In this document: piece by piece, positions 1 to 6,237 of the stretch
How the letters are laid out: each line of letters opens with the position of its first letter
How positions within the stretch are numbered: the stretch's first letter is position 1
NCBI GenBank assembly: GCA_002344345.1
Contig: DDTL01000031.1
Coordinates: forward strand, 1 to 8,358
Length of the DNA: 8,358 nucleotides
Reading direction: 5' to 3'
Source of the DNA: Saprospiraceae bacterium UBA2365
GTDB lineage: Bacteria > Bacteroidota > Bacteroidia > Chitinophagales > Saprospiraceae
Translations under genes and position numbers: made by a program
Notes under the pieces: model-generated
What the model was told of the DNA's origin: nothing
The model's input: the letters and a program-made list of their open reading frames with translations, nothing else
Databases searched by the model: none

Positions 1-42
1 CTATTATACATATTGATTTAAATTTATATAATAAAAAAATAT

Positions 43-785
43 ATGGAAATTTTTTATATTCTTATTGCATTAATTTCAGGATCAGTTGGAAGTGCTGCCC
101 TGGCAGGTTTAATGTTGCTATTCAATGACCAGAAATTGGAAAACCTTGCTACTTACCTGATGTACCTCGCGGGAGGAACATTGCTGGGCGCAGCCTTTCT
201 GGGTATGATTCCAAAAGCCATCAGTATGTCTGATCCCAAAATTATCCTCAACAGAATTTTATTTGGAATTCTGTTATTCTTTTTGCTTGAAAAGATCTAC
301 TCTGGAGAACATGTCGTAATAAAAATTGTGAAAGACACAATCATGCGAGTGCGCCCATTATTCTTGCCGGTGAAGCCTTCCACAATGCGATCGACGGAAT
401 TGTGATTACAGCTTCTTTCATGACATCCACTGAATTGGGAATATTCGTTGCTATTTCCGTTGTTTTGCACGAAATCCCTCAGGAACTGGGTGATTTTGGC
501 ATACTGATCAAAGGTGGATACAGCAGGAAAAAAGCTTTTATTTTCAATTTATTGAGCAGTGCCACTGCCATCGTTTCAGGCTTGGCAGCATATTTCATGC
601 TAGATACAATGAAGTCATTGATTCCTTACGCCCTGGCATTTTCAGCTGCGAGTTTTCTATATATTGCATTGGCTGATCTGATACCGGAAATGCACAGAAA
701 AACTTCCCTGAAGGCTTCGCTCAGCCAGATTTTGCTAATTTTGTTGGGCATCCTGATCATTTACCTGAATTTAAACCATAAATAA
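43..785 (+). pseudogene. ZIP-family divalent metal transporter, frameshifted (about 247 aa if repaired)
   Basis: ZIP proteins move Zn2+, Fe2+ and similar cations across the cytoplasmic membrane into the cytosol. The first part (from ATG 43) encodes hydrophobic helices with GGTLLGAAFLGMIPKA and ends near LLEKI. The second part, in another frame, carries the diagnostic TM4 motif FHNAIDGIVI (378-407) and the TM5 motif HEIPQELGDFGI (about 468-503), with the metal-coordinating His, Asp and Glu residues. Reading the third frame back from 381 gives a His/Cys-rich loop (LWRTCRNKNCERHNH, 300-344) that is typical of the cytosolic metal-binding loop. The frames meet at about 295-302, where ATC-TA-CTC-TGG would become ATC-TTA-CTC-TGG (I-L-L-W) if one T were restored. 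The repaired length of 744 nt gives 247 aa, normal for bacterial ZIPs. The gene is either a recent pseudogene or a single-base sequencing error. Family identity is secure; metal specificity cannot be told. Only 42 bases of upstream sequence are visible, and no clear promoter is in them. Confidence 0.88.
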
Positions 786-810
786 AAACATATCGTAATT
801 ATTTAGGTTG

Positions 811-1362
811 AAAGTCTTTTAGTCTTCAGGCTTTTAGCCAATGATCAATACGTGAGTCAATAATTCATTATCGAGGCAAAATCAGTGTCTTTTGCACAAT
901 GTATGCGCTCAAATCCAACAGACTACCAGACTAACAGACTAATCAGCTAACCACCTAAATAATTACAATATATCAGTACTTCTATTTTTTAATGATGAAT
1001 CAGGATTGTTCTCCATTGAAATTTTCAAGAAGAAATTGAATTGGAAAAAAATTAATTTGGAAAAGTGTCAATTCGTGACATTGTAAAATTTGGTTTTGAA
1101 GACTTGATTTGCTTCCAAAAAGATCATTTTGTCATGATCCATATTTTTTTAGCCCAGCTTTATATATGAATGGATATAAGCCTATAAATAAGCATTTCAA
1201 TTCAGGCTCCATTTATAAGTAGTTATTCCGGTGTTAAGCGAATTAACCTTTTAGTTTCAGGTTTTGGTAGAGGTTTGGGCCAAAATGCATAAAACTGCTG
1301 AACAAACTGAAGTTTTGACAGTTGCATATCATGGGCTAAATGGCTAAAGGCTAAAAGACTTT
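811..1362. repeat. Gene-free stretch bounded by inverted repeats (possible MITE-like relic)
   Basis: AAAGTCTTTTAG at 811-822 is matched by its exact reverse complement CTAAAAGACTTT at 1351-1362. A second pair lies just inside: CTTTTAGCC at 831-839 against GGCTAAAAG at 1349-1357, with further GGCTAAA copies at 1334-1340 and 1342-1348. The interior encodes no plausible protein. It contains small hairpins: GCAAAA/TTTTGC at 876-895, TGTCA/TGACA at 1066-1080 and GATCAT/ATGATC at 1122-1139. The whole gene-free stretch runs from 786 to 1537. Terminal inverted repeats around about 550 non-coding bases suggest a degenerate non-autonomous element, but I see no target-site duplication and the repeats are low in complexity. 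Confidence 0.4.
919..958. repeat. Degenerate octamer tandem repeat, five units
   Basis: Five consecutive 8-base units can be read: CAGACTAC, CAGACTAA, CAGACTAA, TCAGCTAA, CCACCTAA. The first three are nearly identical and the last two keep only the CTAA end. It lies inside the inverted-repeat-bounded stretch and has no coding frame. Units this short without spacers are not CRISPR. Confidence 0.6.
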
Positions 1363-1466
1363 AAGCTATACAAATCCCAATTTCATTCATTAAAAAGACC
1401 TAAAAAAATCCTTCTAATATTAAAAGAAAAAAAACAGGGATTTCTTTTATTTTCACACAAATTCCC

Positions 1467-1474
1467 TATATTTG
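1467..1474 (+). promoter_or_regulatory. Bacteroidota-type -7 element upstream of the peroxidase operon
   Basis: TATATTTG is an exact match to the Bacteroidota -7 consensus TAnnTTTG. The -33 position is weak, with only T-rich sequence around 1441-1448. It would place the transcription start near 1480 and give a leader of about 57 bases before ATG 1538. Confidence 0.65.
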
Positions 1475-1502
1475 TATCGCATACGATATAATCTTATAAG
1501 AT
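1475..1502 (+). promoter_or_regulatory. Two similar palindromes, probable OhrR operator
   Basis: TATCGCATACGATA (1475-1488) is a 14-base palindrome with one mismatched pair and starts right after the -7 element. ATCTTATAAGAT (1491-1502) is a perfect 12-base palindrome. Aligning ATCGCATACGAT with ATCTTATAAGAT gives 9 of 12 identities, with centres 15 bases apart. A repressor dimer bound here would cover the expected transcription start. The MarR/OhrR gene two positions down the operon is the obvious candidate protein; that assignment is inference. Confidence 0.6.
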
Positions 1503-1537
1503 ATTTTATCCATCAATAAATGACCTCTAAAAAATAA

Positions 1538-2437
1538 ATGAAAACAAACAATATTCAATTGATATTCAGAATTCTGCTGGGTTCATTCATGGTTTTAACA
1601 GGAATCAGCCATTTAACAATACAACGGGTGGAATTTCAGGCGCAGGTTCCCTCCTGGTTGTCAGATAACCCGGGTTGGATTGATTTCATCGTGGTTTCTT
1701 CCGGCATTGTGGAGATCATTCTTGGATTGGCATTGATTTTCCTGACGAGGATAATCGTTCAGGTTGGTATTTCTCTGGCCCTTTTTTATGTACTGATTTT
1801 CCCTGGCAATATATCCCAATACACCAATGGCATTTCGGCTTTCGGACTGGATACTGACATGAAAAGACTGATCAGGCTTTTTTTCCAGCCTGTTCTCATA
1901 CTTTGGGCTTTATGGTCAACCGGCGCATTGAAGCATTTATTCAAAAAAACAAAACCGGAAGATATTGATTTTTATAATCTTGAAGCAAACCTTATCGATG
2001 GTCTGAGCATTACCATGGATCAGTTCAGGGGTAAAACTGTCATTGTGGTCAATACAGCTAGTAAATGCGGATTTACACCACAATATGAAGGTCTGGAGCA
2101 CCTTTATCGTAGGTACAAGGATCAAGGCTTGATGATTCTTGGCTTTCCCTGCAATCAATTTGGAAACCAGGAAACCGCGGATTTAAAAGAAATTGAATCT
2201 TTTTGCAAGGTTAACTATGATATAAGTTTTCCGCTTTTTGAAAAAACAGAAGTAAATGGCAATCAGGCCCATCCTGTTTTTAAATTTTTAAAAGCTCATT
2301 TAGGAACCTGGATCGGGAGCAGCATCAAATGGAATTTTACCAAATTTGTAATAGATAAAAACGGGAAGCCTGTTAAACGCTTTGGTCCCCACGTCAAGCC
2401 GGCAAAAATGGAAAAGTATATCAAAAGCATATTATAA
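1538..2437 (+). CDS. DoxX-like membrane domain fused to Cys-type glutathione peroxidase
   Basis: The 299-aa protein has two parts. Residues 1-135 hold about four hydrophobic segments (roughly 7-25, 49-69, 72-89, 112-128) and resemble DoxX/DoxD-type membrane proteins. Residues 141-299 form a complete glutathione peroxidase domain of the thioredoxin fold. VNTASKCGFTPQYEGL gives catalytic Cys177 in place of selenocysteine; FPCNQFGNQE gives Gln211; KWNFTKF gives Trp265 and Asn266, completing the tetrad. Cys223 in ESFCKVNYDISFP sits where the resolving Cys of thioredoxin-dependent family members lies, so reduction by thioredoxin is more likely than by glutathione. The expected reaction is reduction of organic or lipid hydroperoxides to alcohols, here tethered to the membrane. 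Which side the peroxidase faces depends on DoxX topology; a cytoplasmic location is assumed from the basic KHLFKKTK linker. The stop is followed one base later by the ohrR start, indicating one operon. The peroxidase call is secure; the DoxX label is probable. Confidence 0.9.
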   Translation: MKTNNIQLIFRILLGSFMVLTGISHLTIQRVEFQAQVPSWLSDNPGWIDFIVVSSGIVEIILGLALIFLTRIIVQVGISLALFYVLIFPGNISQYTNGISAFGLDTDMKRLIRLFFQPVLILWALWSTGALKHLFKKTKPEDIDFYNLEANLIDGLSITMDQFRGKTVIVVNTASKCGFTPQYEGLEHLYRRYKDQGLMILGFPCNQFGNQETADLKEIESFCKVNYDISFPLFEKTEVNGNQAHPVFKFLKAHLGTWIGSSIKWNFTKFVIDKNGKPVKRFGPHVKPAKMEKYIKSIL

Positions 2438-2438
2438 A

Positions 2439-2900
2439 ATGGAAGAACAATTTGCAAAATTGCACCTTCAAAACCAGTTATGTTTCCCTCTGTACGCAGC
2501 ATCCAGGCTTACGACACAAATTTATGGTCCGTTTCTAAAAGAATTGGATCTGACTTATCCACAGTACCTCGTCATGCTGGTCTTGTGGGAACATCAGGTG
2601 CAGACAGTCAACCAAATCGGCAACCGACTTTTGCTTGAATCCAATACACTCACCCCATTATTGAAACGCCTGGAACAAAAAAAACTGATCAGCAGAATGC
2701 GATCTGAAACAGATGAACGCAGCGTCATCATCCGGCTTACAGATAGAGGTCATCTCCTCCAAACACGAGCTGTTGAGATACCGGATAAAATAATAAATTC
2801 CTTTAAAGACCATTCCATCACTGAACAGGAAATCGTGCTCTTCATGCATACCATCAAAAAGGTGATCAGCTTGCTTTCCAATCAATTGCAAATGAACTGA
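2439..2900 (+). CDS. ohrR: OhrR-type MarR-family peroxide-sensing repressor
   Basis: This 153-aa winged-helix protein has the family's usual length. It opens with LCFPLYAASRLTTQIYGPFL, in which Cys15 matches the peroxide-reactive Cys15 of Bacillus subtilis OhrR; Tyr30 and Tyr40 sit near the tyrosines that contact it. Residues 39-79 read LTYPQYLVMLVLWE, then SNTLTPLLKRLE, the recognition-helix region. The wing follows as RSETDERSVIIRLTDRG. Cys15 is the only cysteine, so it belongs to the one-Cys class, inactivated by mixed disulfide formation with a low-molecular-weight thiol or by overoxidation. I chose ATG 2439, one base after the upstream stop, because homology begins there; the in-frame GTG-like start at 2382 would overlap the peroxidase gene and add unrelated residues. 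No Ohr peroxidase gene is adjacent, so the DoxX-Gpx fusion is the likely target. The palindromes at 1475-1502 are the likely operator, implying autoregulation. Confidence 0.88.
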   Translation: MEEQFAKLHLQNQLCFPLYAASRLTTQIYGPFLKELDLTYPQYLVMLVLWEHQVQTVNQIGNRLLLESNTLTPLLKRLEQKKLISRMRSETDERSVIIRLTDRGHLLQTRAVEIPDKIINSFKDHSITEQEIVLFMHTIKKVISLLSNQLQMN

Positions 2901-3237
2901 AATCCAAATAAAATAAAACATTTTTTTTACTTCAGGTAAAATTAAACTCCATTACGAAAATACCGGGAACAAGCCATTAATGAAATCAATCCGAAAATTG
3001 TGCATATCCAGTTCATAAAAAAATCCGATTGCCCAACAAATTCTATTATCAAACGATGGTCATTGCCCTGAGATCTTTAACTACTTATTTATACAAAAAA
3101 CAAATTATTAATACCATCACTTAACAAACTATTGCAATACTGTTAGTTACAATATGTATTAAAATTTGATGATCCATTTCCAGAGTCTTCCACTTAATAT
3201 ATAAACTGTCTAAACTCAGGGTAAAGAAAAGAAAACC
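2901..3237. other. Gene-free intergenic stretch, no firm feature
   Basis: AT-rich sequence between the ohrR stop and the next promoter. I see no credible coding frame, no RNA gene and no clear terminator after ohrR; the T-run at about 2921-2929 has no strong stem before it. TATTGCAATA (3130-3139) is a perfect 10-base palindrome loosely flanked by TAACA (3122-3126) and TGTTA (3141-3145), and could be a binding site or chance. Confidence 0.5.
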
Positions 3238-3269
3238 TTTGTATAATGAACGCACGTTCATTACTTTCG
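3238..3269 (+). promoter_or_regulatory. Probable promoter of the sulfur cluster with an embedded TetR-type operator
   Basis: TTTG at 3238-3241 and TACTTTCG at 3262-3269 form a -33/-7 pair spaced 20 bases apart. The second differs from TAnnTTTG at one base. Between them, AATGAACG-CA-CGTTCATT (3245-3262) is a perfect 8+8 inverted repeat of the form typical for TetR-family operators. A bound repressor would block both elements. The leader to ATG 3379 would be about 105 bases. No TetR gene is in the window, so the regulator must be elsewhere or of another family. Confidence 0.6.
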
Positions 3270-3352
3270 CGCTATCATTTCGCCACTTATCAAGGATTCT
3301 GAATGCAGAACATACTGATAGTTTGGTATTTGAGCAAAAGACTTGCAATTAT

Positions 3353-3364
3353 ATTTAGCTAAAT
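3353..3364 (+). promoter_or_regulatory. Perfect palindrome just before the DUF134 gene
   Basis: ATTTAGCTAAAT is a perfect 12-base palindrome ending 14 bases before ATG 3379. It lies in the expected leader and could be an autoregulatory site for the DUF134 protein. It is AT-rich, so chance is possible. Confidence 0.3.
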
Positions 3365-3378
3365 TTCCTTGTAGAAAT

Positions 3379-3798
3379 ATGCCACGTCCCAGAAAAAAAA
3401 GAAAAGTTATCCATCCCCCGAAAATGCATGGTTTTCAACCATTTGGTATCGCATTGTGCAGTTCGGAGAAAGTATTGTTACATTTTGATGAATTTGAAAG
3501 CATCAAACTGGTCAATTACGATCACCTTTCTCAAGAGGATGCAGCGCTCAGTATGGATATATCCAGGCCAACGCTGACAAGGATTTACAATTTAGCGTTA
3601 AGAAAAATCGCACAGGCTTTTGTCGAAGGCAGATCCATTATCATTGAAGGCGGAAATTACAAATTTGACAAAGATTGGTTCAAATGTCAAAAATGCCATA
3701 AGTTGATCGAAGGGCTTGAAAATCATTTCAAATGTGCCGGTTGCAATCGCTTTGGACAGGAAGAATTGATCAGTCTTACCCAGCTTAATAATGATTGA
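3379..3798 (+). CDS. DUF134 (UPF0251) helix-turn-helix protein with Cys4 tail
   Basis: This 139-aa protein is recognisable as UPF0251/DUF134 from the start MPRPRKKRKV, the conserved block FQPFGIAL, the ELEAIRL-like segment FDEFESIKLVNYDHLSQEDAA, and a sigma-70 region 4-like helix-turn-helix at about 50-80 (SQEDAALSMDISRPTLTRIY). It continues with EGRSIIIEGGNY. The C-terminal segment has Cys103, Cys106, Cys119 and Cys122 as two CxxC pairs, likely binding zinc or a metal cluster. Family members are presumed DNA-binding regulators without a well-established function. ATG 3379 is chosen because the family begins with MPRP; an upstream in-frame TTG at 3343 would add 12 unrelated residues. It is the first gene of the cluster, 59 bases before the octaheme cytochrome, which suggests it regulates it; a redox- or sulfur-sensing role for the cysteines is speculation. 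Confidence 0.85.
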   Translation: MPRPRKKRKVIHPPKMHGFQPFGIALCSSEKVLLHFDEFESIKLVNYDHLSQEDAALSMDISRPTLTRIYNLALRKIAQAFVEGRSIIIEGGNYKFDKDWFKCQKCHKLIEGLENHFKCAGCNRFGQEELISLTQLNND

Positions 3799-3857
3799 GT
3801 TGGTTCAATTCACCGAAAACTTTTTCCAAACTACTTAATGTATTAGAAAATATACTC

Positions 3858-5453
3858 ATGAAAAATGCTATTTTAATCATTATCGGTGCCAACCTGTTAC
3901 TTCTGATATTGATCAACGTCCTGAAACCAACTGAAGTGGTCAATCTGGAGCAGGAAAAACTAAAGCAAAAATATGCGGTCAAACCGGTGGCTTCAGTAGA
4001 TCACAGCAAATTGCCCGCTCTGCAGAAAAAATTTCAAACTCCTCAGGACGTGACCAAAGCCTGCAATTCCTGCCACACAGAAACACATAAAGAAATCATG
4101 GCTTCTGCACATTGGAATTGGGAAAGAGCGGGTTACATTGAAGGACATGGTATTGAATTTCTGGGCAAAAAAAATGTAGTCAACAATTATTGTATTGGAG
4201 CCAAAACCAATGAACAGGCATGTGCCAAGTGCCATATTGGCTTCGGCATGTTCAATAATGACAATTACAATTATTCCAACCAAAACAACGTAGACTGCAT
4301 GGTTTGCCATGACAACAGCGAGACATATATGAAAGGTGCTTCTATGACCGGATATCCGGACAGAACAGTCAATCTGGAAAAAGTTGCTCAAAGCGTTGGA
4401 TTGCCGATGAAAAGCAATTGTGGTTCATGCCATTTTTACAGTGGAGGCGGTAACAATGTCAAGCACGGAGATCTGGAGGAAGCACAATTGAATACAACAC
4501 GGGATGTCGATGTCCATATGGCTGCTGACGGTATCAACCTGGAATGTGTAGATTGTCATACAGCTGAAAATCATCAGATAAAAGGAAAACTTTATTCTGT
4601 TTCTTCCGACCATTTTAATCGTGCTTACTGTGAAGACTGTCATACTTCTACTCCACACCTCAATGAGATGCTTAATACACATACCGTCAGAGTGTCCTGT
4701 CAAGCATGTCATATCCCCTTATATGCAAAGGTAAATGCCACTAAAATGGACTGGAAATGGTCTGAAGCAGGAAAACTTAAAGACGGAAAAGCATATGAAA
4801 CAGAAGATTCTATGGGAAATCATGATTATATGTCAATCAAAGGATCTTTTGTGTGGAAAAAGAACATTCAACCGGATTATGTCTGGTTTAATGGAACTTC
4901 AGATCACTATCTTGTAGGTGATACGATCAATTCCATTCCTGTAAAAATCAATTCACTGAATGGCTCACACGAGGATTTAAACTCCAAGATCATTCCTGTT
5001 AAAATCAATACAGGAGATCAGATCTACGATACAAAATATAATTACCTGATCGTCCCTAAATTATATGCACCCGAAAAGGGAGACAGCGCTTTTTGGGAGG
5101 ATTTTGACTGGAACACTGCTGCAATGGCAGGCATGAAGAGACTGGGATTGCCATTTAGTGGTGAATATGATTTTGTCCAGACCGTCATGTATTGGCCTGT
5201 CAACCATATGGTCGCCCCAAAAGAACAATCGCTTTCCTGCTCGGAATGTCACACCCGGCATGATGGCAGACTCGCAAAACTCACAGGTTTTTATATGCCG
5301 GGACGCGACAGAAATACATTGTTGGATACGATCGGAAAATGGCTGATCATACTTTCTGTTGCCGGTGTGGTGATACATAATTCCATCCGAATTTTCACGG
5401 CGTGGAGACAGAAAAAAATAGAGGCAAAAGTTATCAACTATCACGAAACGTAA
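3858..5453 (+). CDS. Octaheme c-type cytochrome, tetrathionate reductase (OTR) family, membrane-anchored
   Basis: This 531-aa protein contains eight CxxCH heme-binding motifs, at residues 69, 122, 147, 188, 230, 258, 281 and 461. The spacing, with seven in the first 285 residues, then a gap of about 175 with no motif, then an eighth near the end, and the eighth in SLSCSECHTRHDG, fit the OTR family known from Shewanella. Family members reduce tetrathionate and, in vitro, nitrite and hydroxylamine; the physiological substrate is unsettled. Cys112 and Lys116, just before heme motif 2, are candidates for active-site residues, since that family has a Lys-ligated catalytic heme; alignment is needed to say which Lys. 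Residues 2-22 are a hydrophobic signal/anchor and 491-512 a C-terminal transmembrane helix with a basic cytosolic tail, so the heme domain should be periplasmic and tethered. I chose ATG 3858 because the signal helix begins there; TTG 3795 would overlap the upstream gene. Next comes a cytochrome b gene, the likely quinone-side partner. Confidence 0.87.
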   Translation: MKNAILIIIGANLLLLILINVLKPTEVVNLEQEKLKQKYAVKPVASVDHSKLPALQKKFQTPQDVTKACNSCHTETHKEIMASAHWNWERAGYIEGHGIEFLGKKNVVNNYCIGAKTNEQACAKCHIGFGMFNNDNYNYSNQNNVDCMVCHDNSETYMKGASMTGYPDRTVNLEKVAQSVGLPMKSNCGSCHFYSGGGNNVKHGDLEEAQLNTTRDVDVHMAADGINLECVDCHTAENHQIKGKLYSVSSDHFNRAYCEDCHTSTPHLNEMLNTHTVRVSCQACHIPLYAKVNATKMDWKWSEAGKLKDGKAYETEDSMGNHDYMSIKGSFVWKKNIQPDYVWFNGTSDHYLVGDTINSIPVKINSLNGSHEDLNSKIIPVKINTGDQIYDTKYNYLIVPKLYAPEKGDSAFWEDFDWNTAAMAGMKRLGLPFSGEYDFVQTVMYWPVNHMVAPKEQSLSCSECHTRHDGRLAKLTGFYMPGRDRNTLLDTIGKWLIILSVAGVVIHNSIRIFTAWRQKKIEAKVINYHET

Positions 5454-5543
5454 AGGAGTTTGCAATTTAAACAGACATACACTGATCCTATTAAAAAACC
5501 ATTTTGTTGCACAAAAAATTGGCTTTAATTAAAAATAATACAC

Positions 5544-6227
5544 ATGAAATCGACCAATAAAGTATATATATACAAAAGATTTGAAAGATTCTGGCATTGG
5601 GCTCAGGCAGCCCTGATCATTTTCCTGGCCATCACGGGATTCGAAATTCATGATTCCATCAACATATTCGGTTTCGAAAAAGCGGTTGAATTTCACCGCG
5701 ATGCGTCCATTGGGCTCATGATTCTGATCATTTTTGCAATTTTCTGGCACCTGGCATTTGATGCGTGGCGGCAATACATTCCAACCCAAAAAAACCTTCT
5801 TGCGCAAATCAGGTTTTACACATATGGAATGTTTAAAGGTGAACCACATCCAACTGAAAAAACTGCGCTGCAAAAACTGAATCCCCTTCAAAGGTTGATT
5901 TACCTGGGATTCAAGCTTTTTATGATCCCGATTGTTGTGGTAACCGGCTTATTGTATATGTTTTATAAAACCATCGATGTAAACAATGTAGTTGTGATCA
6001 GTCATTTCAAACTTGAATCTATTGCTGTCTGGCATACTTTCGGAGCTTTTCTGTTAATAGTTTTTCTGATAGTACACGTGTATATGACAACAACAGGACA
6101 TACCTATACTTCGAATATAAAAGCGATGATCACAGGATACGAAGAGATAGAGACTGAAACGTCCGGGGATGAAAGTACAACAACCCCTGATTCAGACGAA
6201 GCTGACAATCTAACTGAAAAAAATTAA
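5544..6227 (+). CDS. Cytochrome b561/Ni-hydrogenase-type membrane cytochrome b
   Basis: A 227-aa integral membrane protein with four predicted helices (about 17-35, 52-72, 118-140, 162-182) and the N-terminal signature RFERFWHWAQAALIIFLAITG, typical of cytochrome b subunits of Ni-Fe hydrogenase, formate dehydrogenase and thiosulfate reductase (PF01292 type). Candidate axial heme ligands are His18, His69, His164 and His178, with His51 and His186 alternatives. The expected role is quinol oxidation or quinone reduction with electron exchange to a periplasmic partner. The octaheme cytochrome ends 90 bases upstream, so the pair likely forms a quinone-linked reductase (inference). The C-terminus (about 199-227) is an acidic Thr/Ser/Glu-rich tail that looks disordered and probably lies in the cytosol. 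Start ATG 5544 is immediately followed by the family signature. Confidence 0.85.
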   Translation: MKSTNKVYIYKRFERFWHWAQAALIIFLAITGFEIHDSINIFGFEKAVEFHRDASIGLMILIIFAIFWHLAFDAWRQYIPTQKNLLAQIRFYTYGMFKGEPHPTEKTALQKLNPLQRLIYLGFKLFMIPIVVVTGLLYMFYKTIDVNNVVVISHFKLESIAVWHTFGAFLLIVFLIVHVYMTTTGHTYTSNIKAMITGYEEIETETSGDESTTTPDSDEADNLTEKN

Positions 6228-6237
6228 TACAAATATT

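Noticed and set aside
290..305. Programmed ribosomal frameshift in the ZIP gene
   Set aside because: No slippery heptamer or downstream stimulatory structure is visible; a one-base deletion explains it more simply.
919..958. CRISPR-like array
   Set aside because: Units are 8 bases, contiguous and without spacers, with no cas genes nearby.
1066..1080. TGTCA-N5-TGACA dyad as a regulator site
   Set aside because: No gene starts within 400 bases, and the repeat is short enough for chance in this AT-rich stretch.
2382..2438. Earlier start for ohrR inside the peroxidase gene
   Set aside because: The extra 19 residues are the peroxidase C-terminus read in another frame, and homology begins at 2439.
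3795..3857. Upstream TTG start for the octaheme cytochrome
   Set aside because: It would overlap the DUF134 stop and put 21 non-signal-like residues before the hydrophobic signal helix; ATG 3858 fits much better.
5452..5463. AAAGGAG-like ribosome binding site after the octaheme gene
   Set aside because: No start codon follows at a usable distance; the next gene begins about 80 bases later.
3993..5465. Minus-strand open frames opposite the octaheme cytochrome
   Set aside because: They are shadows of the cytochrome coding frame; their sequence shows no family features and the + strand carries eight CxxCH motifs.
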